Below, one piece after another: positions 15,615-24,192 of a stretch of 64,000 nucleotides of DNA (position 1 is its first letter; every line of letters begins with the position of its first letter). The notes below the pieces were generated by a model, which saw nothing but the letters and a program-made list of their open reading frames with translations, ran no database searches and was not told the origin of the DNA. Origin of the DNA: Tabrizicola flagellatus (GTDB lineage Bacteria; Pseudomonadota; Alphaproteobacteria; Rhodobacterales; Rhodobacteraceae); contig NZ_VMDU01000001.1 in the NCBI RefSeq assembly GCF_008271465.1, forward strand, positions 124,001 through 188,000, in the 5' to 3' direction. Position numbers and translations under genes: made by a program.

Positions 15615-15753
15615 GAAGTCACCGCCGGACCGGGACAGTGCCCCAGGTCCGGCGAGTTGAGTCTGGCAGAATGAAGTTAACAATGTATGTTTGGCCCGAC
15701 GGGCGAGGTGGGCCCGGTCAGGTGGGCGGTTCAACCAGAGGTTGCAAGAGGCG

Positions 15754-17313
15754 ATGGTGACGGATCAGGCGAGCGGAATGGACAGCATCTTCCTGGGCGG
15801 CGGCGGCGAGAACTACAGCCTGCCGCAGCGCCTGCTGCTGAAATACGGCAACCGTCACGGGCTGATCGCGGGCGCCACCGGGACCGGCAAGACCGTCACG
15901 CTCCAGGTCCTGGCCGAGGGCTTTTCGGCGGCGGGTGTTCCGGTCTTCATGGCGGATGTGAAGGGCGATCTGGCCGGACTCGCGGCTTCGGGTTCTGCCG
16001 AGGGCAAGCTGCATGAGCCCTTCATGAAGCGCGCGGCGCAGATCGGTCTGGATCTGCACTACCGCAGCTTTCCGGTGATCTTCTGGGATCTGTTCGGCGA
16101 AAAGGGCCATCCGGTGCGCGCGACCGTGGCCGAGATGGGGCCGCTCTTGCTGTCGCGCCTGCTGGAGCTGACCGAACCGCAGGAAGGCGTGTTGAACGTT
16201 GCCTTCCGGCTTTCGGACGAAGAGGAACTGCCGCTTCTGGATCTGAAGGATCTGCAGGCGCTTCTGACCTTCGTGGCCGAGAACGCGCAGGCGATCTCGG
16301 CGCGCTATGGTCTGGTCTCGAAGGACTCTGTCGGGGCGATCCAGCGGCGGCTGCTGGTGCTCGAGAACGAGGGCGGCGCGGGGCTGTTCGGCGAGCCGGC
16401 GCTGGACCTCGCCGACCTGATGACGGTGGACGCCTCGGGGGCGGGGCGGATCAGCATCCTGGCGGCCGACCGGCTGATGCATTCGCCCAGGCTCTACGCG
16501 ACCTTCCTGTTGTGGCTGCTGTCCGAACTGTTCGAGGCCCTGCCCGAGGTGGGCGACCCGGACAAGCCGAAGCTGGTGTTCTTCTTCGACGAGGCGCATC
16601 TTCTGTTCACCGACGCCCCCAAGGCGCTGATTTCAAAGGTGGAACAGGTCGCCCGGCTGATCCGGTCGAAGGGCGTCGGGGTCTATTTCATCACCCAGAA
16701 TCCGGCGGACGTGCCGGACAACATCCTCGGCCAGCTGGGCAACCGGGTGCAGCACGCGCTGCGCGCCTTCACCGCCAAGGACCAGAAGGATCTGGCCAAG
16801 GCGGCCGAGACCTACCGGCCGAACCCGCGCTTCAAGATCGACGAGGCGATCCGCGATGTCGGCACCGGCGAGGCGGTGACCTCCCTGCTGGAGGCCAAGG
16901 GCATTCCCGGCATCGCCGAGCGCACCCTGATCCGCCCGCCGTCCAGCCAGCTGGGGCCGATCGACGACGCGGCCCGCGCGGCGGTGATGGCGGCCTCGCC
17001 GGTCCGGGGCAAGTATGACCAGCCGCTCGACCGGGAAAGCGCCTTCGAGAAGCTGCGCGCCCGGGCCGAGTCCGCGGCGCGCGAGGCGGCCGAGCTGGAG
17101 GCGCGTCAGGCCGAGGAAAGGCGCGAGTTCGAGCGCGCCCGGCGCTATGACGGGCAGGGCTATGCCGATCCCAAGCCGCGGTCGACGAAAACCTCCAGCC
17201 GGTCGGATTCGGTGGGCGAGGCCTTTGCCAAGAGTTTTGCGCGTCAGCTGGGCACCAAGTCCGGTCAGGCCCTTGTGCGGGGAATCCTGGGGTCGATCTT
17301 CGGACGCAAGTGA
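15754..17313 (+). CDS. HerA-like/DUF853 ATPase (YjgR family)
   Basis: This 519-residue P-loop ATPase of the FtsK-HerA superfamily has Walker A GLIAGATGTGKTVTLQVLAE near residue 35 and Walker B LVFFFDEAHLLF near residue 275. The sensor region GVYFITQNPADVPDNILGQL and the RVQHALRAFTAKD arginine region follow. After about residue 430 comes a charged coiled-coil stretch (SAAREAAELEARQAEERREF) and a C-terminal VRGILGSIFGRK. The family's role is unknown, though HerA-type proteins translocate on DNA. The ATG at 15754 has AGAGG upstream. No nuclease partner (NurA) is adjacent. Confidence 0.87.
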   Translation: MVTDQASGMDSIFLGGGGENYSLPQRLLLKYGNRHGLIAGATGTGKTVTLQVLAEGFSAAGVPVFMADVKGDLAGLAASGSAEGKLHEPFMKRAAQIGLDLHYRSFPVIFWDLFGEKGHPVRATVAEMGPLLLSRLLELTEPQEGVLNVAFRLSDEEELPLLDLKDLQALLTFVAENAQAISARYGLVSKDSVGAIQRRLLVLENEGGAGLFGEPALDLADLMTVDASGAGRISILAADRLMHSPRLYATFLLWLLSELFEALPEVGDPDKPKLVFFFDEAHLLFTDAPKALISKVEQVARLIRSKGVGVYFITQNPADVPDNILGQLGNRVQHALRAFTAKDQKDLAKAAETYRPNPRFKIDEAIRDVGTGEAVTSLLEAKGIPGIAERTLIRPPSSQLGPIDDAARAAVMAASPVRGKYDQPLDRESAFEKLRARAESAAREAAELEARQAEERREFERARRYDGQGYADPKPRSTKTSSRSDSVGEAFAKSFARQLGTKSGQALVRGILGSIFGRK

Positions 17314-17375
17314 CGAACAGGCGTTGAGCCGGGGTCCGCAATCGTTATAGTCGCCCGAAATCGGGAGGACGAACG

Positions 17376-18059
17376 ATGAAACGGTCTCGCATCAACGACA
17401 TCATGCGCGCGGCGGACGATCTGATCCGCCGCCATGGCTTTGTGCTGCCACCCTTCGCCAACTGGTCTCCCGAGGAGTTCAAGGCGCGCAAGGACGCGGG
17501 GGCGATCATCGAGGCCCGCTGCGGCTGGGACATCACCGATTACGGTCAGGGCCGGTTCGACGAGATGGGCCTGTTCCTGTTCACGCTGCGCAACGGCCGC
17601 CTGGCCGACCTGAAGCGCGGCGGGGGCATGTGCTATGCCGAGAAACTGCTGATCAGCCGGCAGGACCAGCTGTCGCCGATGCACACCCATGTCATCAAGG
17701 CCGAGGACATCATCAACCGCGGCGGGGCGACGCTGGTGGTCGAGCTCTACGGCAGCGACGACCAGGGCAACTTTGCCTGGGACCGGGGGGGCGTGGTCCG
17801 CTGCGACGGGATCGAGCGGGTCTACAAGCCTGGCGAAAAGCTGAAGTTCGCGCCCGGCGAAAGCGTGACGCTGATGCCGGGCGACTGGCACGCCTTCTGG
17901 GGCGAGGGGGGCGACGTGCTGATCGGCGAGGTCTCGACCGTGAACGACGACCTGACCGACAACATCTTCCGCGAGCCGATCGGTCGCTTTGCCGAGATCG
18001 AGGAGGACGAGGCGCCCTGGCACCTTCTGGTCAGCGACTACGACCGCTGGCTGAAATGA
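17376..18059 (+). CDS. D-lyxose/D-mannose ketol-isomerase family protein
   Basis: This 227-residue cupin-fold protein matches the D-lyxose isomerase (PF07385) family in length and motifs. The metal-binding segment SPMHTHVIKAEDIINRGG near residue 110 supplies two histidines and a glutamate. MPGDWHAFWGEGGDVLIGEVS near residue 170 supplies the last histidine. It would interconvert D-lyxose and D-xylulose, or D-mannose and D-fructose. No sugar transporter or kinase is adjacent. GGGAGGACGA precedes the ATG. A strong hairpin follows the stop. Confidence 0.85.
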   Translation: MKRSRINDIMRAADDLIRRHGFVLPPFANWSPEEFKARKDAGAIIEARCGWDITDYGQGRFDEMGLFLFTLRNGRLADLKRGGGMCYAEKLLISRQDQLSPMHTHVIKAEDIINRGGATLVVELYGSDDQGNFAWDRGGVVRCDGIERVYKPGEKLKFAPGESVTLMPGDWHAFWGEGGDVLIGEVSTVNDDLTDNIFREPIGRFAEIEEDEAPWHLLVSDYDRWLK

Positions 18060-18062
18060 GAA

Positions 18063-18087
18063 AAGGGGGGCGCGAGGCGCCCCCCTT
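18063..18087. terminator. Hairpin shared by convergent isomerase and L,D-transpeptidase genes
   Basis: AAGGGGGGCGC-GAG-GCGCCCCCCTT is an 11-bp perfect stem, 3 nt after the isomerase stop and 24 nt past the end of the facing gene. It is a likely bidirectional terminator. Confidence 0.75.
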
Positions 18088-18110
18088 GTCATCCCGATCC
18101 GCCCTGAGTG

Positions 18111-19064
18111 TCAGTTGCCGTCCGTCGCCGGCGGGCAGAGGCCATTGACCAGCGGGCGCGGGCAGGTCGCCGCCGGGGTGGCGGGGGGCGCCGCAGGGGG
18201 TGTCGCCGCCGGGGTCGCGGCGGCTCCGCCGGCGATGCTGGGCGGCGGCAGGACCGTCAGCGCAGGGATCGCGCCGGCAGGAATGGCGGGTGCAGCGGGT
18301 TTCTTCGCCACCGCGGGTTTCGCGGCAACCTTCGGGGCCGGCGGCTTGGGAATGTAGAGACCCTTCGGCATCTCTCCGTTCGCCGTCAGCACGATCACCT
18401 TCTCGCCCCCCTTCACGCGGGCGTAGAGGTCGAGCACATCCTGGTTGATCATGCGGATGCAGCCCGACGAGGCGTTGCGCCCGATCGACTGCCATTCCGG
18501 TGTGCCATGGATGCGGTAGCCGTAGTCGCGCCCGCCCGAGGTCAGGTAGATCGCGCGCGCGCCGAGCGGGTTGGTGGGGCCGCCGGGCTGGCCGACCTCG
18601 TCGAACTTGGCCAGTTCGGGCCGGCGGGCGATCATCTCCTTCGGCGGGATCCAGCGCGGCCAGGGCTTCTTGTCGGCGACGATCGCCTCGCCCGACCATT
18701 CGAAGCCGGCCTTGCCGACCGCGATCCCGTAGCGGATCGCCTTGCCGTTGCCGAGGACGTAATAGAGCAGCTTCGTCTTGGGGTTGATGATGATCGTGCC
18801 GGGCGCCTGGTCCGTCTTGTAGGCGACGACCTGGCGACGATGCGTCTCGGGGATCTTCTCGACGGGAAGCGCGGGGATCTCGATGCCAGAGTCCATGGTG
18901 GCGACATAGACATTCTCGTCCGCCTTGGGCAACGGCTGGGTGCCGGCGGTCGGACCCGCGGCAGGGTCGACGCAGGCAGCCATGACCAGAAGGGACAGGA
19001 CGGCGGGGGCCAGGGCAGCACGGCGAAGGGCAAGGCGCGAAGTCATGGGCATGAACCGATCCAT
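18111..19064 (-). CDS. L,D-transpeptidase lipoprotein (ErfK/YbiS/YcfS/YnhG family)
   Basis: This 317-residue protein has a lipoprotein signal (APAVLSLLVMAACVDPAAG, lipobox VMAAC) and a YkuD domain at about residues 70-215. The conserved histidine is in YRIHGTPEWQSIG and the catalytic cysteine in NASSGCIRMINQDV. The C-terminal 90 residues are Ala/Pro-rich (PAPKVAAKPAVAKKPAAPAI), a likely cell-wall-spanning linker, ending in CPRPLVNGLCPPATDGN with two cysteines. In-frame ATGs at 19064, 19052 and 19046 are possible. It is a second L,D-transpeptidase class in this window, distinct from the YcbB type at 10391, and may attach or crosslink peptidoglycan. Confidence 0.88.
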   Translation of the reverse strand: MDRFMPMTSRLALRRAALAPAVLSLLVMAACVDPAAGPTAGTQPLPKADENVYVATMDSGIEIPALPVEKIPETHRRQVVAYKTDQAPGTIIINPKTKLLYYVLGNGKAIRYGIAVGKAGFEWSGEAIVADKKPWPRWIPPKEMIARRPELAKFDEVGQPGGPTNPLGARAIYLTSGGRDYGYRIHGTPEWQSIGRNASSGCIRMINQDVLDLYARVKGGEKVIVLTANGEMPKGLYIPKPPAPKVAAKPAVAKKPAAPAIPAGAIPALTVLPPPSIAGGAAATPAATPPAAPPATPAATCPRPLVNGLCPPATDGN

Positions 19065-19242
19065 AGGCAATTTCCCGCCGACCAGATGTCGCCGGCGTCG
19101 TGGCGTCAACGCTAGACGAGCGTTTTTCACAGGTCAAACCGGGCCCATGCCGTAATCCGATCACGGCGGCGTGAAAATTGCTGATTTTTCCCGCATAGTT
19201 GCCGAGTCGCCGCAGATTCGGACGCGCCTTCCGCGGCCCGGC

Positions 19243-20082
19243 TCACAAGGCGGTTCGCAGCGACCAGAGCTCGGGGAAAAGCTGCACCGCCAGCATCCGC
19301 CGCAGGTAGGCCACCCCCGAGGTGCCACCGGTGCCGCGCTTGATGCCGATGACCCGCTCGACCGTGGTCAGATGGTTGAAGCGCCAACGGCGGAAGTAGT
19401 CCTCGAAATCGACCAGCTTCTCGGCCAGCTCGTAGGCCTGCCAGTGCCGGGCCGGATCGCGGTAGACCGCCTCCCACACTGCCTCGACGCCCGCGTGCGG
19501 GGTCCAGGGCTGGCGCAGGTCGCGGGTCAGCACCTCGGCCGGGACAGGGTGGCCCGCGCGGGCGAGATGGCGCAGCGCCTCGTCGTAAAGCGTCGGGCGG
19601 GCAAGCTCGGCCTCGAGCCGGGCGGTCAGGTCGGGGCGGTGGGCATGGGGGCGCAGCATGGCGAGGTTGCGGTTGCCCACCGCATATTCGATCAGCCGGT
19701 ACTGCCAGGACTGGAAGCCCGAGGACTGGCCGAGGCTTGCGCGGAAGGTGGTGTAATCCGAGGGCGTCATGGTGCGCAGCACGTCCCAGGCGGAGTTCAG
19801 CTGCTCGAAGATCCGCGCCACGCGGGCCAGCATCTTGAAGGCTTCCTGAACGCGATCCGCCGCGATCATGGCCCGCGCGGCGTCCAGCTCGTGCAGGGCG
19901 AGGCGCATCCAGAGTTCCGAGGTCTGATGCTGGATGATGAACAGCATCTCGTCATGCGCGTCCGACAGCGGATGCTGCGCAGAAAGGATGCGGTCGATCT
20001 GCAGGTAGTCGCCATAGGACATGCGGCCGTCGAAGGCCATCTGGGCGCCATCCTCGGCGGGGTTGAAGGGGCAGGTGGTCAT
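19243..20082 (-). CDS. kynA: Tryptophan 2,3-dioxygenase
   Basis: This 279-residue haem enzyme opens the indole ring of L-tryptophan to N-formylkynurenine, the first step of the kynurenine pathway. Conserved blocks are [32 protein letters not shown] (with the distal/substrate residues), [17 protein letters not shown], and [20 protein letters not shown] near residue 235, which holds the proximal haem histidine. It is the last gene of the minus-strand kynU-GH5-kynA unit, 124 nt after the GH5 stop. A separate kynurenine formamidase is not visible here. Confidence 0.96.
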   Translation of the reverse strand: MTTCPFNPAEDGAQMAFDGRMSYGDYLQIDRILSAQHPLSDAHDEMLFIIQHQTSELWMRLALHELDAARAMIAADRVQEAFKMLARVARIFEQLNSAWDVLRTMTPSDYTTFRASLGQSSGFQSWQYRLIEYAVGNRNLAMLRPHAHRPDLTARLEAELARPTLYDEALRHLARAGHPVPAEVLTRDLRQPWTPHAGVEAVWEAVYRDPARHWQAYELAEKLVDFEDYFRRWRFNHLTTVERVIGIKRGTGGTSGVAYLRRMLAVQLFPELWSLRTAL

Positions 20083-20206
20083 CTCGGTCTCCGCTGTGAA
20101 AAGAATTTTCAGGCCTGGAGAGCGCGCTTTCTGTTCAGGATCGACAGCGTTCCCATCCGGCGCCAGAGCGCGATCCAGCCGGCGGGGCGGCAGACGGGGG
20201 GAAGGA

Positions 20207-21418
20207 TCAGTTGCCGCATGGCAGGCCCAGGGCGCGGCAGGTGGCGGGGGACATCCGACGCTCGGGATCGGCGGGGTCGGCCACGCCCATGTCGCCGGCC
20301 CAGCTGAGCACGGCCCAGCTCATGCCCGCGGCCTCTGCGGCGCGGCGCTTGTCGGCAAGGAAGGCGTGATACCAGTCCATCGGCTGGGTCACGCCGCCCG
20401 CGGTGTGCAGCGCGCCGAACTCGCCCATGAAAATGCGGTCGCGCGGGATGCCATGGCGATCGGCCCAGTCGGCGGCAACCGAGATTTCATGGATCGCGTC
20501 GCTGTCGGCGGTCCGGGCATAAGCCTCGACCTCCTGCGTGATGGCCTGAAGGTCGGCCTGGCCCTCGGCCTCGGCCATGCGGGCGGCGGACTCCTCGATC
20601 ACCCGTCGGGCGATCTCGGGCGTCATCAGCGAGGGCGGATAGGGCAGGTCGCGGAGATAGCGCACCGGCGGCCCGGTCCAGACCGCGCCCTGGTGGCTGT
20701 AGGCGAAGGGGGTATAGCTGTGGAAGGTCCACAGGACATTGTCGTCGGCGATCAGACCGGGGTCGAGGCTGGCCAGCGCATTGGCCTGGCCCCAGCAGGC
20801 GCCGGTCAGGATGATGGTGAGGTCAGGCGCCGCGGCGCGGGCAGCGGCGTGAAGCCTCGCCTGCATTGCGGGCCAGAGCGCAGGGGCATTGGAATAGACC
20901 GCCGCACAATCCAGCGTCGGTTCGTTCAGAAGTTCCAGTGCCACGCGGTCCTGCGGCAGATCGGAGAGCCGCGCGGCGATGCGGCCCACCAGCGCGACGT
21001 AGTCCGGGAAATGGCTGCGCAAGATGCTGTTCATGCCGCCGACCTCATCGCCCCGTTGCAGGGGGTGGAGATCGAGGATCACCTTCAGGTCGGCATCCAG
21101 CCCCATCTGCACCGCCGCGATCATGCCGTCGATCAGCCGGTCCTGTTCCGCCCCCGGACCGGCAGCCAGGGCGGGTCCGGGGTCGGTGGGCATGCGGATG
21201 AAATCGAACCCCTGTTCGGAAAGCGCCGCGAGCATCTCCGGGGTGACGTTGCGCCGCCAGTCGGGAAAGACCGCCAGCGCCTCGGGATCGGCCCGAAGCT
21301 CGGCGATCGAGCCCCAGTTGTTCCAGAGGTCGCCGTTGAGTCCGCGCTTCAGCGAGACGGGCTCCGCCCCCGCGAGGCCTGCAATCATCGTCAGGGCAAG
21401 GGCGAGGGGCAGGCGCAT
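20207..21418 (-). CDS. Secreted glycoside hydrolase family 5-like protein
   Basis: This 403-residue protein has a signal peptide ([18 protein letters not shown]) and a GH5 TIM barrel. The acid/base glutamate is in [11 protein letters not shown] (Glu166) and the nucleophile in [11 protein letters not shown] (Glu333). HSYTP near residue 233 and a tryptophan-containing final strand (WAVLSWAGD) also fit. It should cleave beta-glucan or related chains in the periplasm or outside. It starts 12 nt after the kynU stop with its own AAGGAAG ribosome site, so it is co-transcribed with tryptophan catabolism genes, which is odd. No carbohydrate-binding module is seen. Confidence 0.82.
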   Translation of the reverse strand: MRLPLALALTMIAGLAGAEPVSLKRGLNGDLWNNWGSIAELRADPEALAVFPDWRRNVTPEMLAALSEQGFDFIRMPTDPGPALAAGPGAEQDRLIDGMIAAVQMGLDADLKVILDLHPLQRGDEVGGMNSILRSHFPDYVALVGRIAARLSDLPQDRVALELLNEPTLDCAAVYSNAPALWPAMQARLHAAARAAAPDLTIILTGACWGQANALASLDPGLIADDNVLWTFHSYTPFAYSHQGAVWTGPPVRYLRDLPYPPSLMTPEIARRVIEESAARMAEAEGQADLQAITQEVEAYARTADSDAIHEISVAADWADRHGIPRDRIFMGEFGALHTAGGVTQPMDWYHAFLADKRRAAEAAGMSWAVLSWAGDMGVADPADPERRMSPATCRALGLPCGN

Positions 21419-21430
21419 CGCATTCTTCCT

Positions 21431-22627
21431 TCAGGTGACCCGGGCGCGGGTCTTGAATTCGGGTTTGTCCCAGGTGCCGTAGTCCATGATCCGCGCCAGC
21501 ACCGAGACCGCGCGGGCCACGTCGTCCTCGTCGATGTAGAGCGGCGTGAAGCCGAAGCGCAGGATGTCGGGGGCGCGGAAGTCGCCGATCACGCCCTCGG
21601 CAATCAGCGCCTGCATGATGGCATAGCCTTCGGGATGACGGAAGCTGACCTGCGATCCCCGCATCAGATGTGATCGGGGCGTGGCCAGTTGCAGCATGGG
21701 CGCGCGCGCCTCCACCCCCTTGATGAACTGGTCCTGCAGGCGCAGCGATTGCGAATGGACCTCGCGCAGGTCGATGCCCTCCCAGACATCCAGCGCGGCC
21801 TCGAGCGCGGCGAGTTGCAGGACGGGCGGGGTGCCGACGCGCATCCGCTCGATCCCCGCGCCGGGGCGGTAGGACAGGTCGAAGGCGAAGGGTGCCTCGT
21901 GGCCGAGCCAGCCGGACAGCGCGGGCCGGGCGGTATCCGCGTGGCGGGGCGCGACGTAGATGAAGGCCGGGCCGCCGGGGCCGGAGTTCAGGTACTTGTA
22001 GGTGCAGCCCACCGCGAAATCGGCCTTCGCGGCGGTCAGGTCCACCGGGATCGCGCCGGCGCTGTGGGCCAGGTCCCAGACGGTCAGCGCCCCCATCTCG
22101 TGCGCGCGGCGGGTGATCTCGGCCATGTCGTGCCGTCGGCCGGTGCGGTAATCGACCTCGGTGATCATCGTGACGGCAACGGTCTCGTCGATGGCGGCCA
22201 GCACCTCTTCGGGCGCGACGGACTTCAGCCGGTATTGCCCGCCGAGCGTGCGGCACAGCCCCTCGGCCATGTAGAGGTCGGAGGGGAAGTTGCCGGTGTC
22301 GGACAGGATCACCCGCCGCTTGGGGTTCATATCCAGCGCAGAGGCGAGCGCCTGATAGACCTTGATCGACAGCGTGTCGCCCATCACCACGGTGCCGGGG
22401 GCCGCGCCGATCAGCCGGGCGATCCGGTCGCCGACACGCGAAGGCTGCGCCATCCAGCCCGCCCTGTTCCAGCCGCGGATCAGCATCTCGGCCCATTCCT
22501 CGCGCAGCACCTGCTCCATCCGCCCGGGCACGTCGCGGACCATCGGGCCCAGCGAGTTGCCGTCCAGATAGACGACGCCCTCGGGCAGGTGGAAACGGGC
22601 CTTGGTCGCGGCGAAGTCGATGGGCAT
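21431..22627 (-). CDS. kynU: Kynureninase
   Basis: This 398-residue PLP enzyme cleaves L-kynurenine to anthranilate and alanine. It shows the family start VYLDGNSLGPM and the PLP aspartate region VWDLAHSAGAIPVDL. The Schiff-base lysine lies in VGCTYKYLNSGPGGPAFIYV near residue 205. The C-terminal LRFGFTPLYIDEDDVARAV block is also typical. It is the first gene of the unit kynU-GH5-kynA and diverges from an AraC regulator across 108 nt that contain a 16-bp palindrome. Confidence 0.96.
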   Translation of the reverse strand: MPIDFAATKARFHLPEGVVYLDGNSLGPMVRDVPGRMEQVLREEWAEMLIRGWNRAGWMAQPSRVGDRIARLIGAAPGTVVMGDTLSIKVYQALASALDMNPKRRVILSDTGNFPSDLYMAEGLCRTLGGQYRLKSVAPEEVLAAIDETVAVTMITEVDYRTGRRHDMAEITRRAHEMGALTVWDLAHSAGAIPVDLTAAKADFAVGCTYKYLNSGPGGPAFIYVAPRHADTARPALSGWLGHEAPFAFDLSYRPGAGIERMRVGTPPVLQLAALEAALDVWEGIDLREVHSQSLRLQDQFIKGVEARAPMLQLATPRSHLMRGSQVSFRHPEGYAIMQALIAEGVIGDFRAPDILRFGFTPLYIDEDDVARAVSVLARIMDYGTWDKPEFKTRARVT

Positions 22628-22676
22628 GGCGGGTTCCTTCGGGAGATATGCCCCGTATTGGCGCAGAGGCGGAAAA

Positions 22677-22692
22677 ATTTCAAGCTTGAAAT
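22677..22692. promoter_or_regulatory. Perfect 16-bp palindrome between kynU and the AraC regulator gene
   Basis: ATTTCAAGCTTGAAAT is a perfect dyad near the middle of the 108-nt divergent intergenic region. It is AT-rich in a GC-rich context. It is a good candidate operator for control of kynU and/or the divergent regulator. AraC proteins usually prefer direct repeats, so the binding protein might be another one. Confidence 0.55.
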
Positions 22693-22735
22693 GATCGGGG
22701 TTGCACTCGGACCCGCCCGGCAGGAGAGTCCGGCC

Positions 22736-23593
22736 ATGAACATCGCGTCGATCATGGAGGAAGATGCCGGGCCGCGGCCCGACCCGCGCGCGCCGGGGAT
22801 CGTGCGCCTGCGCCAGGCGGTGCGGGCGCTGTTCCGCGCGGTCGTCGGCGAAGAGGCGATGATCCTGCGCGTGGACCGAGGCCGCAAGGTGATCCGCGGC
22901 GGGATCGCGGTCGAGGCCGAGGCGGGCGCGCTGGTGCTGATCCCGGCGGGGCTGGCGCTGGATGTCGAGAACCACCCCGCACCGGATGGACCCTATCGGG
23001 CGACGGGGCTGCTGGTCGGGCCGGGCGTTGCGGTCCCGCGCGGCGAGGGCGTGCGCTGGCAGACCCGCGATCCGCGCGCCCTGGCGGCCTTCGACCGCGC
23101 GCTCGACCTGGCGCGGCGTCCGGCGGTGCCCGAGGCGATCCGCGATCACGCGGTTGCCGAGGTGCTGTTGTGGCTGGACACGCTGGGGCTGCGGCTGCCG
23201 CCCCTGGCCGCCGAGACGGTAGCCGCGCGGGTGGGCCGTCTGGTCGCCGGGGCGCTGGCGCGGGACTGGACGGCGGCCGAGGTCGCCCGGTCGCTGGGGA
23301 TGAGCCCGGCGACGCTCCGCCGCCGGCTGGCCGAGGAGGGGACGGGTCTGGCCGCGATCCTGACCGGCTTGCGGATGAACCGGGCGCTGGGGCTGTTGCA
23401 GGCGACCGACCTGCCGGTGGGCGTGATCGCCGCCGAGGTCGGCTATGCCTCGGCCTCGCGCTTCGCGGTGCGGTTCCGCGCGCGGTTCGGCCTGGCGCCA
23501 CGCGCGATCCGGGGGGATGAGCGGATCGGCACCGACTCTGATCGGCCCGGCACGGACGCGGGTGCGAAGGCGGGGCAGGCTGTCGGAACCTGA
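22736..23593 (+). CDS. AraC family transcriptional regulator
   Basis: This 285-residue regulator has an N-terminal cupin-like sensing region (GRKVIRGGIAVEAEAGALVLIPAGLALDVE, split here for length, near residues 50-85). A C-terminal pair of helix-turn-helix units follows (WTAAEVARSLGMSPATLRRR near residue 190 and VGVIAAEVGYASASRFAVRF near 235), ending in FGLAPRAIR. The ATG at 22736 has AGGAGA 8 nt upstream; another in-frame ATG lies at 22691. It diverges from kynU, so control of the kynurenine genes is a fair inference. The inducer is unknown. Confidence 0.85.
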   Translation: MNIASIMEEDAGPRPDPRAPGIVRLRQAVRALFRAVVGEEAMILRVDRGRKVIRGGIAVEAEAGALVLIPAGLALDVENHPAPDGPYRATGLLVGPGVAVPRGEGVRWQTRDPRALAAFDRALDLARRPAVPEAIRDHAVAEVLLWLDTLGLRLPPLAAETVAARVGRLVAGALARDWTAAEVARSLGMSPATLRRRLAEEGTGLAAILTGLRMNRALGLLQATDLPVGVIAAEVGYASASRFAVRFRARFGLAPRAIRGDERIGTDSDRPGTDAGAKAGQAVGT

Positions 23594-23606
23594 AAGGAGA
23601 ACCGAC

Positions 23607-24140
23607 ATGACCCCTCGCCTGACCCTGATCCTGGCCCTGATGGCCGCCCCTGCCCATGCCGAACTGGTGCTGACCTCGCCCGATTTCGCCGAGGGCGGCA
23701 GCCTGCCCGAAGCGCAGGTGCTGAACGGCTTCGGCTGTTCGGGCGCCAACCTTTCGCCCGCCCTGGCCTGGTCGGGCGCGCCGGAGGACACGAAGAGCTA
23801 TGTCCTGACGCTGTTCGACCCGGACGCGCCGACCGGATCGGGCTGGTGGCACTGGACGGTGGCCAACATCCCGGCCGAGGCGACCGGCCTTGCCGCCGGC
23901 GCGAGCCCCGCGGGTCTGCCTGCGGGTGCGGTCGAGGGCCGCACCGATTTCGGCACGCCGGGCTATGGCGGAGCCTGCCCGCCGGAAGGCGCGGGCGCGC
24001 ACCGCTATGTCTTCACGCTTTACGCCATGCCCGAGGCCGCGCTGTCGGTGGACGGCGAGACCTCGGGCGCGATGGTGGGTTTCCTCGCCAATGCCATGGC
24101 GCTGGAGCGGGCAGAGCTGACCGTGACCTACGCCCGTTAG
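23607..24140 (+). CDS. Exported PEBP family protein (YbhB/YbcL type)
   Basis: This 177-residue protein has a signal peptide (LTLILALMAAPAHA) and the phosphatidylethanolamine-binding protein fold. The ligand-site motifs are LSPALAWSGAPEDTKSYVL, LFDPDAPTGSGWWHWTVANI and GYGGACPPEGAGAHRYVFTLYAM. The partner or ligand is unknown. AAAGGAGA precedes the ATG, 13 nt after the AraC gene, so the two are probably co-transcribed. Confidence 0.9.
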   Translation: MTPRLTLILALMAAPAHAELVLTSPDFAEGGSLPEAQVLNGFGCSGANLSPALAWSGAPEDTKSYVLTLFDPDAPTGSGWWHWTVANIPAEATGLAAGASPAGLPAGAVEGRTDFGTPGYGGACPPEGAGAHRYVFTLYAMPEAALSVDGETSGAMVGFLANAMALERAELTVTYAR

Positions 24141-24192
24141 GCTTGCACCCCGCGCGCGGCTCTGGTCTATCTCGGGCGCAAGGGAGGTCTCC

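Larger units (their letters stand above)
15570..15665 (-). ncRNA. Candidate small RNA B, about 95 nt
   Basis: On the minus strand there is a stable hairpin with a 9-bp outer stem (CGCCGGACC/GGTCCGGCG, 15623-15655 region). A C/U-rich single-stranded stretch, TGACTTCCTCCCTGTCGACT, follows and resembles an anti-Shine-Dalgarno sequence. A canonical terminator at 15570-15599 ends it. I see no ORF. The 5' end is estimated; no clear -35/-10 pair could be fixed. The terminator is well placed for an independent RNA because no minus-strand gene lies upstream (the HerA-like gene is on the plus strand). Confidence 0.5.

Noticed and set aside
21689-22735. A long plus-strand extension upstream of the AraC regulator, opposite kynU.
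   Set aside because: It is antisense to kynU; the ribosome site at 22722-22727 and the start at 22736 give a normal AraC length.
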